Assembly: GCA_903918755.1 (NCBI GenBank)
Contig: CAIXFN010000081.1
Span: 186,001 to 250,000, forward strand
Source: an uncultured Pedosphaera sp.
Lineage (GTDB): Bacteria; Verrucomicrobiota; Verrucomicrobiia; Limisphaerales; Pedosphaeraceae
Length of the DNA stretch: 64,000 nucleotides
Direction: 5' to 3'
Shown: positions 59,880-64,000 of the stretch, in pieces
How the letters are laid out: each line of letters starts with the position of its first letter
Position numbering within the stretch: the first letter of the stretch is position 1
Program-made: the position numbers and the translations under genes
The notes under the pieces: model-generated
The model's database searches: none
What the model saw: only the letters and a program-made list of their open reading frames with translations
Told to the model about the DNA's origin: nothing

Positions 59880-60802
59880 CCGGCACAGCAATGGGAGGGT
59901 GGGGAGTCGTGGTCGGGGTGCTGTCCGGCGCCGTGCGCGGCGGCACCCCGTTTCTTTTGGTCAGCCTCGGCGAGTGCCTGACGGAAAAAAGCGGGAAAAT
60001 CAATCTGGGCCTGGAGGGCGTGCTCCTCATGGGCGCCATGAGCGCGTACGCGTGCGCTTACAAAACCGGCAGTCCCTGGGTGGGCGTGGTTGCGGCCGCC
60101 CTGGCCGGAGCAATCCTGGGTGCCATCCATGCGTTGCTCATTTCCCGTCCCCGGGTGAATGACATCGCCGCGGGCATCGCGATGCTGATCTTCGGCAGCG
60201 GTTGCGCTTTTTACTTCGGCAAACCTTTCATTCAACCCAGCGCCCCGCAGTTGCCCGGGATCCCCCTGGGCGGATGGAGTGATGTGCCGCAAATCCAGGC
60301 CGCGCTCAAGATCAGTCCCCTGTTCATTTTCGGCGTGGCCATGGCGTTCGTCTTGCAGTGGTTTTTCCGCGGCACCCGCTGGGGCATGCAGGTGCGCGCC
60401 GTGGGCGACTCCCCCGCCGCCGCCCGCGCGTTGGGGATCAGCGTGCCCCGGACGCGCTTTTTTGCCATCGTCCTCGGCAGCGCCCTCGGCGGCATTGGCG
60501 GAGCCCACCTGTCCCTCTTTTACCCGGGCGCCTGGACGGAAGCTATTTCCAGCGGCCAGGGATTGATGGCCGTGGCGCTGGTGATCTTTGCCCGCTGGAA
60601 CCCCGTTCACTGCCTCTGGGCCTCGCTTTTGTTTGGCGGAGCCCAGGCCGTCGGCCCCTCGCTCCAGGCGGTGGGCATCAGCACGGGTTATTACCTGTGG
60701 AACGCCTCCCCGTACGTGTTGACGTTGCTCGTCATGCTGTTCACATGCTCCACCAAACGCACCCTCGCCGGCGCCCCGGGCGCCCTGGGAGCCAGTTCCT
60801 GA
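59876..60802 (+). CDS. BMP-type ABC transporter permease (second)
   Basis: 308 residues, about 8 membrane helices. The motifs GTPFLLVSLGECLTEKSGKI, NLGLEGVLLMGAMSAYA, RPRVNDIAAGIAMLIFGSG and MQVRAVGDSPAAARALGISV match the smaller permease (YufQ/BmpD type). Directly coupled to the first permease gene and 12 nt ahead of the first cysteine hydrolase gene. Together they form the heterodimeric membrane channel of the importer. Confidence 0.93.
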   Translation: MTGTAMGGWGVVVGVLSGAVRGGTPFLLVSLGECLTEKSGKINLGLEGVLLMGAMSAYACAYKTGSPWVGVVAAALAGAILGAIHALLISRPRVNDIAAGIAMLIFGSGCAFYFGKPFIQPSAPQLPGIPLGGWSDVPQIQAALKISPLFIFGVAMAFVLQWFFRGTRWGMQVRAVGDSPAAARALGISVPRTRFFAIVLGSALGGIGGAHLSLFYPGAWTEAISSGQGLMAVALVIFARWNPVHCLWASLLFGGAQAVGPSLQAVGISTGYYLWNASPYVLTLLVMLFTCSTKRTLAGAPGALGASS

Positions 60803-60814
60803 ACTACTGATTTT

Positions 60815-61495
60815 ATGCCCCGACACATTACCGCCGATCCCTATCCTTGGCCCTACAACGGTGATCTCCGACCGGACAACACCGCGGTGGTGGTCATCGA
60901 CATGCAAACCGATTTTTGCGGGCCGGGCGGCTACGTGGACAAGATGGGCTATGACTTGTCGCTGACCCGGGCGCCCATCGGGCCGATTCAAAAGGTGCTC
61001 ACGGCGGCGCGGGTCAGCGGTTGTCATATCATCCACACCCGCGAAGGGCACCGACCGGACCTCGCCGACCTGCCGGCCAACAAACGCTGGCGCAGTCAGC
61101 GCATCGGAGCCGGCATCGGCGATCCCGGTCCCTGCGGCAAAATCCTGATCCGGGGCGAAGCCGGTTGGGAGATCATCCCGGAACTCGCCCCGCTCCCGGG
61201 TGAGCCGATCATCGACAAGCCGGGCAAGGGGTCCTTCTACGCTACGGACCTCGATCTGCTCCTGCGGCGCGCCGGGATCGTCAACCTCGTGCTGACCGGA
61301 ATCACGACCGATGTCTGCGTGCACACCACCATGCGCGAGGCCAACGATCGCGGTTACGAATGCCTCATCTTGAGCGATTGCACCGGCGCCACGGACGCGG
61401 GCAATCACGTCGCCGCCCTGAAAATGGTCAAGATGCAGGGCGGAGTCTTTGGCGCGGTGGCGGACTCCACCGCGTTCGTCCAGGCCATGGCATGA
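60815..61495 (+). CDS. Isochorismatase-like cysteine amidohydrolase 1
   Basis: 226 residues. Catalytic triad Asp29 ([10 protein letters not shown]), Lys138 ([10 protein letters not shown]) and Cys168 ([19 protein letters not shown]). The long insertion [19 protein letters not shown] and [16 protein letters not shown] is shared with its paralogue at 63039. The superfamily includes biuret hydrolase, triuret hydrolase, ureidoacrylate (RutB) and N-carbamoylsarcosine amidohydrolases, which free ammonia or carbamate from amides. Its place between the importer permease and ATPase genes implies that it acts on the imported compound. It overlaps the ATPase gene by 4 nt. Confidence 0.9.
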   Translation: MPRHITADPYPWPYNGDLRPDNTAVVVIDMQTDFCGPGGYVDKMGYDLSLTRAPIGPIQKVLTAARVSGCHIIHTREGHRPDLADLPANKRWRSQRIGAGIGDPGPCGKILIRGEAGWEIIPELAPLPGEPIIDKPGKGSFYATDLDLLLRRAGIVNLVLTGITTDVCVHTTMREANDRGYECLILSDCTGATDAGNHVAALKMVKMQGGVFGAVADSTAFVQAMA

Positions 61496-63033
61496 ACGTC
61501 GCCACCCCAATCGCCCGTCCCGACCACCCGCTCCCGCTGGAGTTGGTCAACGTCACCAAACGATTCGGCTCGTTTGTGGCCAACGACGCGATTTCCCTCA
61601 AAATCCCGCCCGGCACCTGCCATGCCCTGATTGGCGAAAACGGGGCCGGCAAGAGTACCCTCGTCAAGTGCATCATGGGATTTCACGTGGCGGAAGAAGG
61701 GGACATCATCATCGGCGGCCGTTCGCGGGATATCCGCAGCCCCTACGACGCGTATCAATTTGGCATCGGCATGGTTTACCAGCACTTCACGCTGGTGCCG
61801 GCAATGACAGTGGCGGAAAACCTGGTGTTGAGCCGCCCGGATACCCCGGCATTCATCGACTGGAAGTTTGAACTCGCCCGGTTGCAGGAGTTCATGCGCA
61901 CCGCGCCCTTTGCGGTGGACCTGAACACACCCGCCTCGCAACTGGCGGCCGGCCAAAAACAGAAGGTCGAAATCCTCAAGCAACTGTATTTGCAAAGCCG
62001 GATTCTCATCCTGGATGAACCCACCTCCGTGCTCACCCCGGCGGAAGCGGACGAAGTGCTGGGGCTCATCAAGCAGAAGGTCACCGCGGGCGAGTTGAGC
62101 GTCCTGCTCATTACCCACAAGTTTCGCGAAGTGTTCGGCTTCTGTGACGAAGTCACTGTGCTGCGTCGCGGCAAACTGGCGGGTGCCGGCAAGGTGAAGG
62201 ATCTCAGTGCGGACGACATGGCCGCGATGATGATGGGCGGCCAGCGCGAGGCCAAACTGGTGGCCAAATCCGTCCGCCCCCGCGGCCCCGCCGCGCTGGA
62301 GCTGAAGAACCTCTGCGCGAACAAGGACAGTGGGGTGCCCGCGATCGCGGGGGTGAATCTCACCGTCCACGAGGGCGAAGTGGTGGGCATCGCCGGCGTC
62401 TCCGGCAACGGCCAGCGCGAGTTGGTGGAAGTCATCGCCGGCCAGCGGCCCGCGACGAGCGGGGCAGTTTCGGTCCATGGCGAGCCTTATGGCGCGAGTC
62501 GCCGGGAAGCCTTTGAACATAAGGTGTTCCTGCTCCCGGAGGAACCGTTGCGCAACGGCTGCGTGCCGGCCATGAGCGTGGCGGAGAACATCGCTTTTCG
62601 TTGTTTCGACCGACATCCGCTGACCAAGCTGCGGACGCTGGTCAGTCGCGCCGCCATCCGTAATCTGGCGCAGGGATTGATCACCCGTTTTGCGGTCAAG
62701 ACTCGTTCCACCGAAACCCCCATCGGGGACCTCTCGGGGGGCAATGTCCAGCGGGCCGTGCTGGCCCGCGAGCTGGGGCCGGGCACCGCCCGCGTGCTGG
62801 TGACCGCCAATCCCTGCTTTGGTCTCGATTTCGCCGCCGTGGAGACCATCCACGGCCTGCTCACCGAAGCGCGGAACCGGGGGGTGGCGGTGCTGCTCGT
62901 CAGCGAAGACCTGGATGAACTGCTGGCGCTGGCGGACCGGCTGATCGTGATTTCGCACGGGGAGTTGGTCTATGAAACCACGCCCGCGGAGGCGGACATC
63001 AAAACCATCGGCCATCAAATGGCCGGCCACTGA
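61492..63033 (+). CDS. BMP-type ABC transporter ATP-binding protein (two ABC domains)
   Basis: 513 residues from the ATG at 61492 (4-nt overlap with the hydrolase). First ABC: Walker [21 protein letters not shown], signature [16 protein letters not shown], Walker [21 protein letters not shown]. Second ABC: degenerate Walker [15 protein letters not shown], signature [19 protein letters not shown], Walker B with Asn-Pro-x-Phe-Gly-Leu-Asp. This is the RbsA/YufO-like fused ATPase of BMP importers; the degenerate second site is normal for the family. It provides energy for the two permeases. 5 nt before the second hydrolase gene. Confidence 0.94.
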   Translation: MNVATPIARPDHPLPLELVNVTKRFGSFVANDAISLKIPPGTCHALIGENGAGKSTLVKCIMGFHVAEEGDIIIGGRSRDIRSPYDAYQFGIGMVYQHFTLVPAMTVAENLVLSRPDTPAFIDWKFELARLQEFMRTAPFAVDLNTPASQLAAGQKQKVEILKQLYLQSRILILDEPTSVLTPAEADEVLGLIKQKVTAGELSVLLITHKFREVFGFCDEVTVLRRGKLAGAGKVKDLSADDMAAMMMGGQREAKLVAKSVRPRGPAALELKNLCANKDSGVPAIAGVNLTVHEGEVVGIAGVSGNGQRELVEVIAGQRPATSGAVSVHGEPYGASRREAFEHKVFLLPEEPLRNGCVPAMSVAENIAFRCFDRHPLTKLRTLVSRAAIRNLAQGLITRFAVKTRSTETPIGDLSGGNVQRAVLARELGPGTARVLVTANPCFGLDFAAVETIHGLLTEARNRGVAVLLVSEDLDELLALADRLIVISHGELVYETTPAEADIKTIGHQMAGH

Positions 63034-63038
63034 AGCCC

Positions 63039-63722
63039 ATGAACCCGACGCAAACCCTGACCGTACCGGCGGAACCCTACGGTTTTGACTTCAACCCCGC
63101 CACCTGCGCGCTGCTGCTCATCGACATGCAGCGCGACTTTTTGGAGCCGGGCGGATTTGGCGAATTGCTGGGTAACGACGTCAGTCAACTGCGCCGGACG
63201 ATTGCCCCCAACCAGCGACTGCTGGCAGGCTGGCGCAGCCTGGGCGCCTTGGTCATCCACACCCGGGAAGGGCACCGGCCGGACCTCGCGGACTTACCCG
63301 ACACGAAGCGCCGGCGTGGTCGCGGTGCCCGCGGGATTGGCGATCCGGGACCGATGGGACGGATCCTGGTCCGGGGCGAAGCGGGCCATGACCTGATTCC
63401 CGAGCTTTATCCGATGGCCGGCGAACCGGTAATCGACAAACCCGGCAAAGGGGCCTTCTGGGCGACCGATCTGCATGCAATCCTCCAGAACCGCGGCATA
63501 AAGCAACTGATTGTTACCGGCGTGACCACCGAGGTGTGCGTCCATACGACGGTCCGGGAAGCCAATGACCGCGGCTACGATTGCCTGGTGCCGTCGGACT
63601 GTGTCGGTTCGTATTTTCCGGAATTTCAGGAAATGGGTTTGCGCATGCTCAAGGCGCAGGGAGGCATTTTCGGCTGGGTGTCGGATTCGGAGAGGGTTTT
63701 GAGCACGCTGGCCGGCCGCTGA
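63039..63722 (+). CDS. Isochorismatase-like cysteine amidohydrolase 2
   Basis: 227 residues. Triad Asp29 (LLIDMQRDF), Lys137 (VIDKPGKGAF) and Cys167 ([20 protein letters not shown]). It is close to the 60815 protein throughout (shared [40 protein letters not shown]), so the two arose by duplication and probably act on related compounds or successive steps. 49 nt before the next, partial gene. Confidence 0.9.
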   Translation: MNPTQTLTVPAEPYGFDFNPATCALLLIDMQRDFLEPGGFGELLGNDVSQLRRTIAPNQRLLAGWRSLGALVIHTREGHRPDLADLPDTKRRRGRGARGIGDPGPMGRILVRGEAGHDLIPELYPMAGEPVIDKPGKGAFWATDLHAILQNRGIKQLIVTGVTTEVCVHTTVREANDRGYDCLVPSDCVGSYFPEFQEMGLRMLKAQGGIFGWVSDSERVLSTLAGR

Positions 63723-63771
63723 GCGGTCGGTCGGCTATCTGAGGTCCACCAAGCAACCAAGTCCATCCACT

Positions 63772-64000
63772 ATGACTGCAACCACGAAACCAAAAATCTG
63801 GGTCCCCGGGGATTGGAACGCCTTCTTTGGCTTTGGCACGAACATTCTGGTCAATCTACTCACGCTCACGGGGCTGTTGCGCTTCGTGCTCAAAATGCCG
63901 GATTCGCTGGTCTTTGGCCGCATTCTTCCTGCCACGGGCCTCATGCTTTGTCTTTCCACCATTTATTATGCGTGGCTGGCGTATCGCCTGGCGGAAAAAA
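63772..64000 (+). CDS. N-terminal part of a probable NCS2/AGZA-like permease (runs off the window)
   Basis: 76 codons are present: MTATTKPKIWVPGDWNAFFG, then NILVNLLTLTGLLRFVLKMP, LVFGRILPATGLMLCLSTIY and YAWLAYRLAEK. The GDWNAFFGFGTN-x-L start and the first two helices resemble putative permeases of the xanthine/uracil (AGZA) type seen beside amidohydrolase genes. No stop is reached. It is in line with the operon and would add a second import route. The family call is tentative because only the start is visible. Confidence 0.55.
   Translation, partial: MTATTKPKIWVPGDWNAFFGFGTNILVNLLTLTGLLRFVLKMPDSLVFGRILPATGLMLCLSTIYYAWLAYRLAEK

Overview
The window is high-GC chromosomal DNA, most likely from a Verrucomicrobiota bacterium of the Limisphaerales/Pedosphaera type. 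The clues are: three prepilin-type proteins with a [10 protein letters not shown]-like start and an H-X9-DG-like tail, a 51-residue 'small basic protein' of the Verrucomicrobia/Planctomycetes type, giant LamG/Ig and autotransporter-repeat surface proteins ending in a RF(Y/F)R motif, a propeller sensor kinase, GH92, GH29-like, ThuA and DUF3472 proteins, few Shine-Dalgarno sites, and dispersed hairpin repeats. The assignment rests on gene content, not on a marker-gene tree.

Layout. 1-12.8 kb (minus strand): sensor kinase, response regulator and Sel1 lipoprotein, then a pseudopilin, an 1881-residue LamG/Ig/PA14 surface protein, another pseudopilin and a partial GH92 mannosidase. Four copies of an undescribed motif (minus strand ATAGTTC-N4-GTGCCA) precede four of these genes. 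13-14.5 kb: purH. 14.5-20.3 kb (minus): exopolysaccharide genes (beta-barrel protein, Wzc-like kinase, Wza-like export lipoprotein, FHA protein) behind a good promoter, with a TPR/LysM lipoprotein upstream. 20.4-24.8 kb (minus): small basic protein, rRNA pseudouridine synthase with a probable non-AUG start, SH3 protein, folD, a DUF6941-like protein and a membrane protein. 24.9-31 kb: VOC protein, pseudopilin, fbp, DUF4097-like lipoprotein, ThuA protein and thiE. 31.2-37 kb: a 1920-residue autotransporter-repeat protein with a three-unit 816-bp tandem repeat, flanked by two copies of a dispersed repeat. 37.3-40.1 kb (minus): type III polyketide synthase, methyltransferase and flavoprotein.

40.3-43.8 kb is an accessory island. 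It holds an orphan higA with its own promoter/operator, a DUF104-type antitoxin gene whose 3' end is replaced, a DUF4276 (TOPRIM-like) plus AAA ATPase pair resembling OLD/PARIS-type defence modules, a degenerate HTH remnant and odd repeats. 43.8-46.8 kb: cstA with an XRE-cupin regulator. 46.9-52 kb: tdh, a DUF3472 protein, kbl and a GH29-like protein, linking threonine catabolism with two secreted proteins.

52.2-64 kb is the most coherent system. A CHASE hybrid sensor kinase and an NtrC-type sigma-54 activator overlap, and are followed by a 25-bp dyad and a correctly spaced -24/-12 promoter. Next come an outer-membrane channel, a BMP-type ABC importer (binding protein, two permeases, ATPase), two related Asp-Lys-Cys amidohydrolases on either side of the ATPase gene, and the start of a probable nucleobase-type permease. 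I read this as a signal-controlled, sigma-54-driven uptake and amide-hydrolysis operon for a nucleobase- or biuret-like nitrogen compound. The substrate is inferred.
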